Of a DNA stretch of 13,225 bases, positions 1-6,278 are shown one piece after another; within the stretch, counting starts at the first letter, position 1, and every line of letters starts with the position of its first letter. This DNA is from Patescibacteria group bacterium (lineage in GTDB: Bacteria; Patescibacteriota; Minisyncoccia; Phycocordibacterales; Phycocordibacteraceae), in the NCBI GenBank assembly GCA_018826405.1, contig JAHJZL010000040.1, positions 1 through 13,225 of the forward strand. Direction: 5' to 3'. The notes beneath the pieces are model-generated. The model searched no databases and had not been told where the DNA came from. It was given only the letters and a program-made list of their open reading frames with translations. The position numbers and the translations under genes were made by a program.

Positions 1-537
1 GATGGAATTCAGGAGCTGCACGAAGACGGGGACACAGAGATTGCAATTCAAACAAACGCAGACTTGCATTCTTTGCTTTCTGCAAACCAATCTATTTTGG
101 AGAAGGTGGGAGATGCATACCCACAAGCGGCAGAGGATATAGCAGTTCTAAGTGCACGCGTAGATGAGGCAACACTGGAAGCAGCAGATACAGCAGACAC
201 GCTTGAGACAAGCATAGAAGCGTCAGAAGTTGATGGAGGAGCAGTTGACGCGCAACAAGAAGAGACAACAGCATCTCTCTCAAGCTTAAGAGAGCAAATC
301 AAGAATGGACTCGCAGCGCTTAACGAGGAGGATCAAAAGTCAGTAGCAGAAGCTTTGCTGCTCGTAGAGACCCTTATGAGTCAGGGAATTGCTGTTGAAG
401 AAGCGGGTGACCGCACACAAGCCTTTATTCTGTATACAGAAGCAGATGCGCAACTTTCCTCGCTTAGGACACTGCTCACTGCAGACCAAACACTTGGCAT
501 AGATCTAATAGACGCAACCTCAACTCCATCTTTCTAG
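1..537 (+). CDS. Hypothetical helical protein, 5'-truncated by window edge
   Basis: The reading frame is open from base 1 and ends with TAG at 535-537, so only the C-terminal ~178 residues are present and the true start lies upstream. The visible part is rich in Ala, Glu, Ser and Thr, with heptad-like spacing of hydrophobic residues. It reads as a string of amphipathic helices, such as LREQIKNGLAALNEEDQKSV, separated by acidic Ser/Thr-rich linkers. There is no membrane segment or catalytic motif in this part. It resembles the helical C-terminal halves of secreted CPR proteins of the DUF5667 kind, but I cannot confirm the family. It converges on the next gene and shares a CTAG tetramer as both stop codons. 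A role in the cell envelope is inferred only from the neighbours. Confidence 0.7.
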   Translation, partial: DGIQELHEDGDTEIAIQTNADLHSLLSANQSILEKVGDAYPQAAEDIAVLSARVDEATLEAADTADTLETSIEASEVDGGAVDAQQEETTASLSSLREQIKNGLAALNEEDQKSVAEALLLVETLMSQGIAVEEAGDRTQAFILYTEADAQLSSLRTLLTADQTLGIDLIDATSTPSF

Positions 538-1337
538 CGCCTTCTTCTTTGTGAGGGGTTGCGAAGACGTTTTGCAACAATCCAAAAGGCAACAAGAAGC
601 AGTATGAAAAATACTGGATAAAAGATTGCTGGGTATCTAAATATTGGGAGCAGAGCTTCTGCAGCACTTGCGAGTAGGGAAGGTTGAGATGATCCCTCTT
701 CGGGTTCTTCAACGTACGTTTCTGCTCCGAGCACTTCACCTTGAGGATATTTTGGAGTACTTGTGCCTGCTGCTTGTGATAGGAATGTCTCTCCTGCTGT
801 GCGGATAGACTCCGTTGTTGAAATAACCGTCTGAGCAATACTTGAAGCAAGAGGGCTTGTTGAAGCCAAAGCAAGACTCACTGCAGAACCTGCCGTATCT
901 ATAGATGTAATAACTTTGGGATCTGGTTCCTTTTCAGCAACTTCAATAGAGATGTTAGCCACTGTGGCGTGTTCAATACTCGCTCTTTGTTTTGAGTTAC
1001 GCTCGATTGCTGTGTCTACGAATGCACGGATCTTGTGCGGCCCCTCAACAGCTGTCCAGCGCACTGACTTGATACTTGTCTCACCATCGTTAAGCACGAA
1101 AGGAACTGATCCAATTTCCGCGTCGTCTACGAGGAAGGTTATAGAGCCTTCAATAGAGGTGTTGCTTGCATTGTAGACGGCAGCGTAGAGGTCTATTTGT
1201 TCTCCTGCAGTTGGTTTTTGTTTAGATACCCAGATAGGGCCCGGGGCAAAGCCAGCGGGAAGCTCCTCAGCGTGTAGGGGAGTATGTCCCGACAACAGAA
1301 AAAGAAGACACAGCAGGGAAATACTGAGAACTCTCAT
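534..1337 (-). CDS. Membrane-anchored CARDB-like surface protein with VLGAE motif
   Basis: The protein has 267 residues. Residues 1-23 form a classic signal peptide ending at LHA-EE. Residues ~30-135 read as a CARDB/Ig-like beta-sandwich: 'PTAGEQIDLYAAVYNASNTS' is followed by a strand with paired acidic residues and 'VEGPHKIRAFVDT', as in adhesion-related domains. Residues ~140-200 are a Ser/Thr/Ala-rich linker. A QGEVLGAE motif sits at 199-206, followed by an acidic Pro/Glu stretch. A single membrane helix spans ~237-256, and the tail ends in RRRR. The topology is therefore an extracellular domain on a stalk with a basic cytoplasmic end. The ATG at 1337 is supported by the signal peptide and by an extended -10 box 7 bases upstream. 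It is divergent from the operon starting at 1424, which encodes two more VLGA proteins. Function beyond surface adhesion or scaffolding is unknown. Confidence 0.8.
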   Translation of the reverse strand: MRVLSISLLCLLFLLSGHTPLHAEELPAGFAPGPIWVSKQKPTAGEQIDLYAAVYNASNTSIEGSITFLVDDAEIGSVPFVLNDGETSIKSVRWTAVEGPHKIRAFVDTAIERNSKQRASIEHATVANISIEVAEKEPDPKVITSIDTAGSAVSLALASTSPLASSIAQTVISTTESIRTAGETFLSQAAGTSTPKYPQGEVLGAETYVEEPEEGSSQPSLLASAAEALLPIFRYPAIFYPVFFILLLVAFWIVAKRLRNPSQRRRR

Positions 1338-1353
1338 TACAGGTATCCTAGCA
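1338..1353 (-). promoter_or_regulatory. Candidate extended -10 promoter, leaderless, for the CARDB-like gene
   Basis: On the minus strand TGC immediately precedes TAGGAT (1345-1350), forming a TGn-TANNNT extended -10. Seven bases then separate it from the ATG at 1337. Transcription would start at or next to the start codon. No convincing -35 is seen. Confidence 0.45.
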
Positions 1354-1362
1354 TCTAGTAGG

Positions 1363-1390
1363 TTGCATAGTACTCATTCCTTTATATAGT
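1363..1390 (+). promoter_or_regulatory. Candidate sigma70-type promoter for the surface operon
   Basis: TTGCAT at 1363-1368 and TATAGT at 1385-1390 are separated by 16 bases, in a very AT-rich stretch. A start near 1397 would give a leader of about 27 bases before ATG 1424. A second TATATA at 1395-1400 is an alternative -10. No clear Shine-Dalgarno precedes 1424. Confidence 0.4.
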
Positions 1391-1423
1391 TACCTATATA
1401 GCTTATTGACCCACATATCTCCT

Positions 1424-2959
1424 ATGCGATTTATTCTCTCTCTAGTTCTTGTTTCTGCTTTTGTTTCTGCCCCTGCTCTTGTTAGGGCAGACGAGGTGCT
1501 TCCTACCGTAGAACTCGCTGCAGAGAGCGATACGGGAGTTGTGGGGGACAACATCACTTCAGTACGTCGGTACAATACCTTCTCTGGAGCAACTCCGTAT
1601 GGAGGGGCAACAAGACTACTCTTCTTTACTGACGCAGGAGGAGAGGGCTCAGCAATATCACTTGGCTTTGTTCAAGCAGTCTCTTCAACAACCTGGACGT
1701 TTAATAATTCAGACTGGATGTTTGATGAGGAAACATTTAACTTTAGACTCCAGAACGGAACAGGTCCAACAACTGATACGTTACTCCGAGTTACGTTTGA
1801 TAGTACTCCGCCAGTTATAACCGAAGATGCAGGAGAGTTTACCGCGCTCGATGCACTTGATGGAGCGGTTGAGGTTATTCAAGACACCCTGCCTGAAGCT
1901 GCGGGTACTTATGACGTTATATATACAGCAACTGACCGCGCAGGAAACAGCGCCTCAACCACCAAGGAAATAATTATTGCTGCAACACTAAGCGAAGAGA
2001 CTGCTATCTCTGTGCTCACAAACGATGCAACTCCAGAGTATTCATTCCATAGTACGCTCGCAGGGACGATTACGTATGGGGGTTCATGTTCAAGCCTCAC
2101 GACTGATGCAGTTGTAGGAGTAAATACTGTTGTCTTTGAGGCACTTGCTGATGGCGAGTACGCAGACTGTACTGTACTAGTAACAGACGGACTTGGTGCG
2201 CAAACAGATGGGGGGACACCTCTCTCAGTATCTACCTTTACTGTTGATACTGAGGCTCCAGTTATAACGCTTCTTGGAGACTCAACTATTACCCTTACAG
2301 AAGGAGACACGCTAGTTCTTCCTGATATAGAGGCAACTGCTACAGATACGCACGATGGAGATGTTCCTGTTGAGAGTGAGGGAGAGGATGCTGTAGATAC
2401 AGCAACTGCGGGAACCTACGTTATTACGTATTCAGCACAGGACGCTGCTGGAAATGATGCTGTTGAGGTTACGCGCACAATAGTGGTTGAGGCTGCTCCT
2501 GTGGTTTCCTCAGGAGGGGGTGGCGGTGGCGGCAGTAGCAGCGGTGGAAGCTCTTCACGACGCAGTTCAAGTTCTTCGTCTTCCCCATCAACCGGATCAA
2601 TAGATTCTGGGTCAGAAGGCCAGGTGTTGGGTGCATCTACGTACCGATTTGCTACTGAGCTTTCTCCAGGCATGTCAGGTGCCGATGTGAGTGCGTTACA
2701 GGAGTTCCTTAAGTCAGAAGGATTCTTTACAGGAGATGTAACAGGCTACTACGGAATACTTACCTATAACGCAGTAGCTGCGTACCAGAAGAGTCACGGC
2801 CTCCCTTCAGTAGGGAGAGTTGGGCCTCAAACACTAGTTCTCTTAAATCAGGGAAGCGTTGGAACTAGTGAAGCTGAACGACTCGCGCTTCTCACGCAGT
2901 TGCTCGCATTGCTTGCGCAGTTACAAGCTCTCCTAGCTGCTCAGGAGGCAGGAACGTAA
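1424..2959 (+). CDS. Secreted Ig-like / peptidoglycan-binding protein with QVLGA linker
   Basis: The protein has 511 residues from ATG 1424. This start gives a clean signal peptide (residues 1-22, ending ALVRA-DE), so I prefer it to the upstream in-frame TTG at 1406. Three Ig-like segments follow. The first (~25-128) opens with the bacterial 'SDTGVVGDNIT' signature. The next covers ~129-187, with 'AGTYDVIYTATDRAGN'. The third (~188-275) carries 'AGTITYGGSC' and two cysteines. A DUF5011-like domain (~278-357) ends 'YVITYSAQDAAGN'. A Gly/Ser linker (363-390) leads to QVLGAS (400-405). A PG_binding_1 domain (~411-476) then shows 'LSPGMSGADVSALQEFLK' and 'GYYGILTYNAVAAYQ'. The tail (482-511) is a Leu-rich amphipathic helix. 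It probably binds the cell wall and displays the Ig region. It is the first gene of an operon with the CAP and nucleotidyltransferase genes. Confidence 0.88.
   Translation: MRFILSLVLVSAFVSAPALVRADEVLPTVELAAESDTGVVGDNITSVRRYNTFSGATPYGGATRLLFFTDAGGEGSAISLGFVQAVSSTTWTFNNSDWMFDEETFNFRLQNGTGPTTDTLLRVTFDSTPPVITEDAGEFTALDALDGAVEVIQDTLPEAAGTYDVIYTATDRAGNSASTTKEIIIAATLSEETAISVLTNDATPEYSFHSTLAGTITYGGSCSSLTTDAVVGVNTVVFEALADGEYADCTVLVTDGLGAQTDGGTPLSVSTFTVDTEAPVITLLGDSTITLTEGDTLVLPDIEATATDTHDGDVPVESEGEDAVDTATAGTYVITYSAQDAAGNDAVEVTRTIVVEAAPVVSSGGGGGGGSSSGGSSSRRSSSSSSSPSTGSIDSGSEGQVLGASTYRFATELSPGMSGADVSALQEFLKSEGFFTGDVTGYYGILTYNAVAAYQKSHGLPSVGRVGPQTLVLLNQGSVGTSEAERLALLTQLLALLAQLQALLAAQEAGT
2943..2948 (+). 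promoter_or_regulatory. Shine-Dalgarno AGGAGG for the CAP-domain gene
   Basis: A perfect AGGAGG lies within the last codons of the Ig/PGB gene, 12 bases before ATG 2961, which itself follows the previous stop by one base. This supports coupled translation and shows that the host does use Shine-Dalgarno signals inside operons. Confidence 0.6.
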
Positions 2960-2960
2960 T

Positions 2961-3911
2961 ATGGCACGCGCTCCGCAAAAGAAGACGCTTAAGGATTTCT
3001 TCCTCCCCCACAAAGGGAATGGATTTAAGCCTCTTCTCTTTACGGGGGCGGGTATTGCAATTGTAGTAAGCGGATTGCTCCTTCTTCAGGCAGCGTATGT
3101 GCTGCAGACCATGGTTGTCTTTACTCAGACAAACTTCCTGGCTTCAGTTCTTCCAGGTGTGCTTTCAACGCTTGCGAACGAAGATCGAGAAAAGAATGGA
3201 GTTGCCGCACTTGTTCCAGACGAGTTGCTTGCAGAGGCTGCGCAGCTAAAGGCTAATGACATGGCAGAGAAGGGATACTTTTCTCATGTAGATCCATTAG
3301 GGCGCGCTCCTTGGTATTGGCTTGATCAGGTTGGGTATTCGTACACGTATGCGGGAGAGAACCTTGCTGTTGATTTTAAAGACTCTGAAGATGTTGAGGA
3401 GGCATGGATGAATTCTCCTACACACCGAGCAAATATAGTTAAGCCTCAATATACTCGTATTGGTATTGGAACTGCTGAGGGAGAGTATAAAGGAAAGAAA
3501 ACAACGTTTGTTGTGCAGTTCTTTGCTACTCCTCGACAAGGTATTGCGCTTGGAGGAGGAATTGGTTCTCTTGGGACTGGAGGAGGAATTGGTTCTCTTG
3601 GGACTGGAGGAGGACAAGTGCTCGGTGCGGAGGTTGAGACATTTGATGCAAGCATCGCATCTTTCATGACGCAGGTAGCCGCTTCGCCAACACATACCTA
3701 TATATATGTATTGAGTGCAGGCGCAGCCTTGCTTCTCTTGCTCCTTATTATTGCGCTCGTGTCACATGCGCGGGTTAAGTATGTGGAGGTTATTGGAGGA
3801 GGGTTGGTTCTCATCAGCATAGTGCTTGGAGTACTGTTGTATACGGTTTTCTCTTCAGCTGAGCCAGTTGTACCAGAAGGAGATGCTACTAATACAATCG
3901 TAATCGAGTAA
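2961..3911 (+). CDS. CAP-domain (SCP/PR1) membrane protein with VLGAE motif
   Basis: The protein has 316 residues. A basic N-terminus leads to a membrane helix at ~24-54. A CAP domain occupies ~66-190. The expected CAP residues are visible: His109 in 'YFSHVDP', Glu133 in 'AGENLA', Glu147 in 'VEEAWMNSPTHR' and His155, followed by 'FVVQFFAT'. A Gly-rich linker (198-218) made of two perfect GGGIGSLGT units precedes QVLGAE (219-224). Two C-terminal helices (~247-267 and ~277-297) and a short acidic tail follow. The CAP domain should face outside. CPR CAP proteins are common, but their activity is unknown. It is the second gene of the operon, one base after the Ig/PGB stop. It ends in tandem in-frame stops (TAA TAG, 3909-3914). 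Confidence 0.88.
   Translation: MARAPQKKTLKDFFLPHKGNGFKPLLFTGAGIAIVVSGLLLLQAAYVLQTMVVFTQTNFLASVLPGVLSTLANEDREKNGVAALVPDELLAEAAQLKANDMAEKGYFSHVDPLGRAPWYWLDQVGYSYTYAGENLAVDFKDSEDVEEAWMNSPTHRANIVKPQYTRIGIGTAEGEYKGKKTTFVVQFFATPRQGIALGGGIGSLGTGGGIGSLGTGGGQVLGAEVETFDASIASFMTQVAASPTHTYIYVLSAGAALLLLLLIIALVSHARVKYVEVIGGGLVLISIVLGVLLYTVFSSAEPVVPEGDATNTIVIE
3552..3614 (+). repeat. In-frame 27-bp tandem repeat, 2.3 copies
   Basis: Two perfect 27-base copies (3552-3578 and 3579-3605) are followed by nine bases of a third (3606-3614). Each unit encodes GGGIGSLGT in the CAP protein linker just before the VLGAE motif. Perfect identity suggests recent slippage, with possible length variation between strains. 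Confidence 0.9.
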
Positions 3912-3921
3912 TAGAGGATAT

Positions 3922-4605
3922 ATGCAAGCAGTTATACTCGCCGCAGGAGAAGGGAAGAGAATGCGTCCCCTGACGCTCGAGATGCCAAAGCCCCTCATAG
4001 AGATTAATGGGAAGCCAATCATTGAGCACATTATTGATGCGCTCCCTGAAGAGATTGATGAAGTCATTGTAGTTGTTGGCTACAAAGGCCACATGATTAA
4101 AGAGCGTCTTGGAAACGAGTACGCAGGAAGAAAGATTCTATATGTACATCAGTGGATGCCTGCAGGCACGGCCCACGCGCTCTCAATTGCACGCCCGCTC
4201 CTTAAGGGGAGATTCCTATTCATGTACGGAGACGATATCCATGGAGCAGAAGCACTGAAGGAGACAATTAAGCATCCATACTCTATTCTTGCAGCGCCGC
4301 ATGAGGAGCCGTCTAAGTTTGGGGTTATAGAGCGTCACGAAGACGGTACGCTAAAGCAGCTCGTTGAGAAGCCAGCGAACCCAACGAGCAACCTTGTCTC
4401 AACTGGAGGAATCATGTTGGACGAGCGAATCTTTGACTATCCAGCTCCGCGTCATGAGAGCGGAGAGTATTTCCTCACGGACCCATTGGCGAGTCTTGGG
4501 AACGATCATCCCATCATGGTTATAGAGCAGCCGCTCTGGATTCCTGTTGGGTATCCAGAGGATATTGGAAGGGCAGAGGAGATATTGAGGGAGCTTGGGC
4601 GTTGA
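3922..4605 (+). CDS. Sugar-1-phosphate nucleotidyltransferase
   Basis: This is a 227-residue single-domain NTP_transferase. It would make an NDP-sugar from a sugar-1-phosphate and an NTP in the cytoplasm. The N-terminus carries the family signature 'LAAGEGKRMRPLT' (6-18), then PKPL (22-25). Next come the metal-binding 'YGDDIHG' (102-108), VEKP (148-151), 'GEYFLTD' (181-187) and the closing 'WIPVGYPED' (206-214). No left-handed beta-helix acyltransferase domain follows, so it is not a full GlmU. Glucose-1-P thymidylyl/uridylyltransferase or mannose-1-P guanylyltransferase are all possible. The start is set by the motif and by AGAGG (3913-3917), four bases upstream. It sits 10 bases after the CAP gene and probably supplies sugars for surface glycans. 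Confidence 0.88.
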   Translation: MQAVILAAGEGKRMRPLTLEMPKPLIEINGKPIIEHIIDALPEEIDEVIVVVGYKGHMIKERLGNEYAGRKILYVHQWMPAGTAHALSIARPLLKGRFLFMYGDDIHGAEALKETIKHPYSILAAPHEEPSKFGVIERHEDGTLKQLVEKPANPTSNLVSTGGIMLDERIFDYPAPRHESGEYFLTDPLASLGNDHPIMVIEQPLWIPVGYPEDIGRAEEILRELGR

Positions 4606-4630
4606 ACCTAAGGGCTCTCTATAGTACTGT
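4602..4630 (+). promoter_or_regulatory. Promoter of the CAT-anticodon tRNA
   Basis: TTGAAC (4602-4607) and TACTGT (4625-4630) are spaced exactly 17 bases apart and lie just upstream of the tRNA at 4642. The -35 overlaps the stop codon of the nucleotidyltransferase gene. Confidence 0.5.
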
Positions 4631-4641
4631 GCGTAGTATTC

Positions 4642-4715
4642 GCTGGCGTAGCTCAGGTAGTTAGAGCATAGGACTCATAAACCTAAGGTCGGAGGTGCAA
4701 GTCCTCCCGCCAGCA
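4642..4715 (+). tRNA. tRNA with CAT anticodon (elongator Met or Ile2)
   Basis: The gene folds as a complete cloverleaf. The acceptor GCTGGCG/CGCCAGC has 7 of 7 pairs, the D stem is GCTC/GAGC and the T stem is GGAGG/CCTCC. The anticodon loop is CTCATAA, with CAT at 4676-4678. The discriminator is A4715 and no CCA is encoded. It lacks the GGG/CCC anticodon stem of initiators, so it is not tRNA-fMet. Elongator Met and lysidine-modified Ile2 cannot be separated by eye. Several positions are odd: the 31:39 pair is A-A, position 18 in the D loop is A instead of G, and the T loop reads TGCAAGT so position 55 is G instead of T. Confidence 0.88.
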
Positions 4716-4720
4716 CAGAG

Positions 4721-4749
4721 TTGTCTTAGGTCTGGAAACAGGCTATATT
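4721..4749 (+). promoter_or_regulatory. Promoter of tRNA-Asp
   Basis: TTGTCT (4721-4726) and TATATT (4744-4749) are separated by 17 bases. This predicts initiation near 4756 and a short 5' leader removed by RNase P before the tRNA at 4773. Confidence 0.5.
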
Positions 4750-4772
4750 CTATCGGTGCTAGGAGCATATCT

Positions 4773-4846
4773 GCGGTCGTAGCTCAACTGGTTAGAGCAC
4801 CCGCCTGTCACGCGGGAGGTTGCGAGTTCAAGTCTCGTCGACCGCG
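4773..4846 (+). tRNA. tRNA-Asp (GTC)
   Basis: The cloverleaf is canonical. The acceptor is GCGGTCG/CGACCGC, the D arm is GCTC-AACTGGTTA-GAGC and the anticodon stem is CCCGC/GCGGG. The loop CTGTCAC has GTC at 4807-4809, the T loop is TTCAAGT and the discriminator is G4846, as expected for Asp. CCA is not encoded. It is followed directly by a strong terminator. Confidence 0.95.
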
Positions 4847-4851
4847 CAGAT

Positions 4852-4881
4852 CACAAAACCGTCCATGTGGGCGGTTTTGTG
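4852..4881 (+). terminator. Intrinsic terminator after the tRNA pair
   Basis: A 13-bp stem, CACAAAACCGTCC paired with GGGCGGTTTTGTG with one U-G wobble, closes on an ATGT loop. The A-tract/T-tract symmetry means it could act in both directions. Confidence 0.85.
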
Positions 4882-4924
4882 GTTAAGTAGAGACAGGCAA
4901 CGGGACGATACTTGAACTGAGGCG

Positions 4925-4937
4925 TATACTTTAAACT
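4925..4937 (+). promoter_or_regulatory. Candidate leaderless -10 box before the His/Cys membrane protein
   Basis: TATACT at 4925-4930 lies seven bases before ATG 4938. No well-placed -35 or Shine-Dalgarno is present, so a leaderless transcript is the simplest reading. Confidence 0.5.
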
Positions 4938-5342
4938 ATGACGTTCGCTCAGCGCTGTCTTGCGACTCTACTCACCGTTTTCTTCGCTCTCGGTATATTT
5001 GCGTATACCGGCTCCATGGTTGGATCGCATCACCTAATGGGCAACGGTACCGCCCACCACGTTTGTCCGTTCACCGGCACTACGCCAGGATGCGTCAATA
5101 TCCTTGAGCATATATCTCACTGGCAAGGTTCGTTCGCTGCTGTTTTCACGGACGTACTATCATTTTTCATATTACTTTCCATTGCATGTGCCTGCGCGCT
5201 GCTTCTTCGTTATCGTATATGGGAATCAAGGCACGTATTCATATCGTTGACTCCGTCGGCGCTGTTCTTCCGGTCTCTCCTTCCACGACACGTGCTTCAA
5301 GAAGCTTTCGCAAGCGGCCTCATACATTCAAAAGCGTACTAA
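4938..5342 (+). CDS. Small two-helix membrane protein with His/Cys ectodomain
   Basis: This is a 134-residue protein that I do not recognise as a named family. A first hydrophobic helix (~7-27) acts as signal or anchor. The segment 31-62 then carries HH (31-32), HHVC (40-43), Cys52, His58 and His61, an arrangement that could bind metal. A second membrane helix spans ~66-91, followed by a short basic tail. Its stop is 38 bases before the DUF305 gene on the same strand. The neighbours carry metal-binding motifs, so a role in copper or other metal handling at the membrane is inferred. The start is supported by the -10 box seven bases upstream and by the helix at the N-terminus. Confidence 0.75.
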   Translation: MTFAQRCLATLLTVFFALGIFAYTGSMVGSHHLMGNGTAHHVCPFTGTTPGCVNILEHISHWQGSFAAVFTDVLSFFILLSIACACALLLRYRIWESRHVFISLTPSALFFRSLLPRHVLQEAFASGLIHSKAY

Positions 5343-5380
5343 GGGATAGGATAGTGCGACTTATTACCTAAATACAATCT

Positions 5381-5782
5381 ATGAACACAAAAATAATACT
5401 CGCAGCACTTATCGGTCTTATTGTTGGGGTAGGGGGCGCTGTGCTCTTCACAAAAGATACAGACGAAATGCCGATGGCTGGATCACACATGATGTCTGGT
5501 GGGGCGACCATGAACGACGATTCGATGGGCGGAATGCATGACACCATGAACGGCATGATGGTCGGTCTTGAAGGAAAGACTGGAGATGAATTCGACCAGG
5601 CGTTCCTTGCGGGGATGATCGTGCACCATGAAGGAGCTGTTGAAATGGCGAAGGCAGCACTTACAAACGCGAAGCACGAGGAAATTAAGCAGATGGCAAA
5701 CGCTATTATCTCAGCGCAGAACACGGAGATAAAACAGATGCAGGATTGGCAGAAGAGTTGGTACGCAGAGCAGTCACAATAG
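5381..5782 (+). CDS. DUF305 ferritin-like protein, membrane-tethered
   Basis: The protein has 133 residues. A signal anchor (~5-23) is followed by a Met-rich linker (~30-60, with MM, MGGMH and MNGMM) that could bind soft metals such as Cu(I). The DUF305 four-helix domain begins near 66. It has the hallmark 'FLAGMIVHHEGAVEMAKAAL' (75-94), then 'KHEEIKQMANAI' (98-109) and 'TEIKQMQDW' (115-123). DUF305 proteins are often linked to copper binding or resistance, as in cyanobacterial CopM. The linker and neighbours fit that role, but the metal is inferred. The next gene starts two bases after its stop, so they are almost certainly co-transcribed. Confidence 0.9.
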   Translation: MNTKIILAALIGLIVGVGGAVLFTKDTDEMPMAGSHMMSGGATMNDDSMGGMHDTMNGMMVGLEGKTGDEFDQAFLAGMIVHHEGAVEMAKAALTNAKHEEIKQMANAIISAQNTEIKQMQDWQKSWYAEQSQ

Positions 5783-5784
5783 AC

Positions 5785-6276
5785 ATGAAGAAAATCATTG
5801 TTCCCGTAGCAGTTCTTATTGTTGCGGGGGTGCTTATCTTCTTCGTTCTGCAACCGAAAGCCGCTGAACCGGCGCAGACTATCCAGACCGATCGAACTAA
5901 CCGCGAGATAGCCCTTACGTGTGATCCAAAAATGGCGCAGGGATTCCATGTGCATCCTGTCCTAGAAATCGTTGTTAATGGAGAGAAGGTGGCGATACCC
6001 TCGAATATTGGTGTTAATTCGACCTGTATGACCGTGCTGCATACGCACACGCCTGACGGTGTGATTCATGTTGAGTCACCAGAGAAGCGAGACTTTACTC
6101 TCGCTGACTTCTTCGCCGTGTGGGACCAGCCATTCAGTGCGCAAGAAATTCTTACCAACACAACGGACGCGACCCATCGCATTCGCGTTACGGTAGACGG
6201 TACGGAAGTTGATACCTTTGAGAATACAGTTCTCAAAGATGCAGAACACATCGTTATTAGCTATGAATCACTCTAA
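5785..6276 (+). CDS. Membrane-anchored HxH-motif protein, putative metal-binding
   Basis: The 163-residue product starts at ATG 5785, which opens a classic KKII-type signal anchor (~1-22). An upstream in-frame ATG at 5746 overlaps the DUF305 gene and would spoil the signal. The exported domain carries Cys46, 'GFHVHP' (53-58), 'VAIPSNIGV' (69-77), Cys81, 'LHTHTPDGVIHVES' (85-98) and 'FTLADFFAVWDQPFS' (104-118). This resembles an uncharacterised HxH family found in archaea and several bacteria, where the same order (HxHP, IPxNIG, LHTHD, IHVES, GxFFxxWG) occurs. The His cluster suggests a metal site, and its function is unknown. It lies between DUF305 and the heavy-metal-domain gene, each two bases apart, in one operon. 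Confidence 0.85.
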   Translation: MKKIIVPVAVLIVAGVLIFFVLQPKAAEPAQTIQTDRTNREIALTCDPKMAQGFHVHPVLEIVVNGEKVAIPSNIGVNSTCMTVLHTHTPDGVIHVESPEKRDFTLADFFAVWDQPFSAQEILTNTTDATHRIRVTVDGTEVDTFENTVLKDAEHIVISYESL

Positions 6277-6278
6277 TT

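Noticed and set aside
1406..1423. Upstream TTG as start of the Ig/PGB gene
   Set aside because: It would add MTHISP before a complete signal peptide; ATG 1424 gives the normal basic-hydrophobic start.
1909..2310. Minus-strand frame of 133 residues within the Ig/PGB gene
   Set aside because: Low-complexity Ser/Val-rich antisense of a repetitive Ig region; no start signals.
3552..3614. Short repeats considered as a CRISPR array
   Set aside because: Copies are directly adjacent without spacers and encode an in-frame Gly-rich linker.
4642..4715. Initiator tRNA-fMet
   Set aside because: The anticodon stem lacks the three G-C pairs (GGG/CCC) typical of initiators.
4695..4886. 63-residue plus-strand frame containing VVAQLVRAPACHAGGCEFKSRR
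   Set aside because: It is the translation of tRNA-Asp and flanks, a well-known false protein. The tRNA fold explains the sequence.
5746..5784. Upstream ATG for the HxH protein
   Set aside because: It overlaps the DUF305 gene and places charged residues before the signal anchor; ATG 5785 begins MKKII directly after the stop.
5368..5955. 195-residue minus-strand frame opposite DUF305
   Set aside because: It is antisense to two well-supported genes, is rich in Cys and Ile as expected for a shadow frame, and has no recognisable motif.
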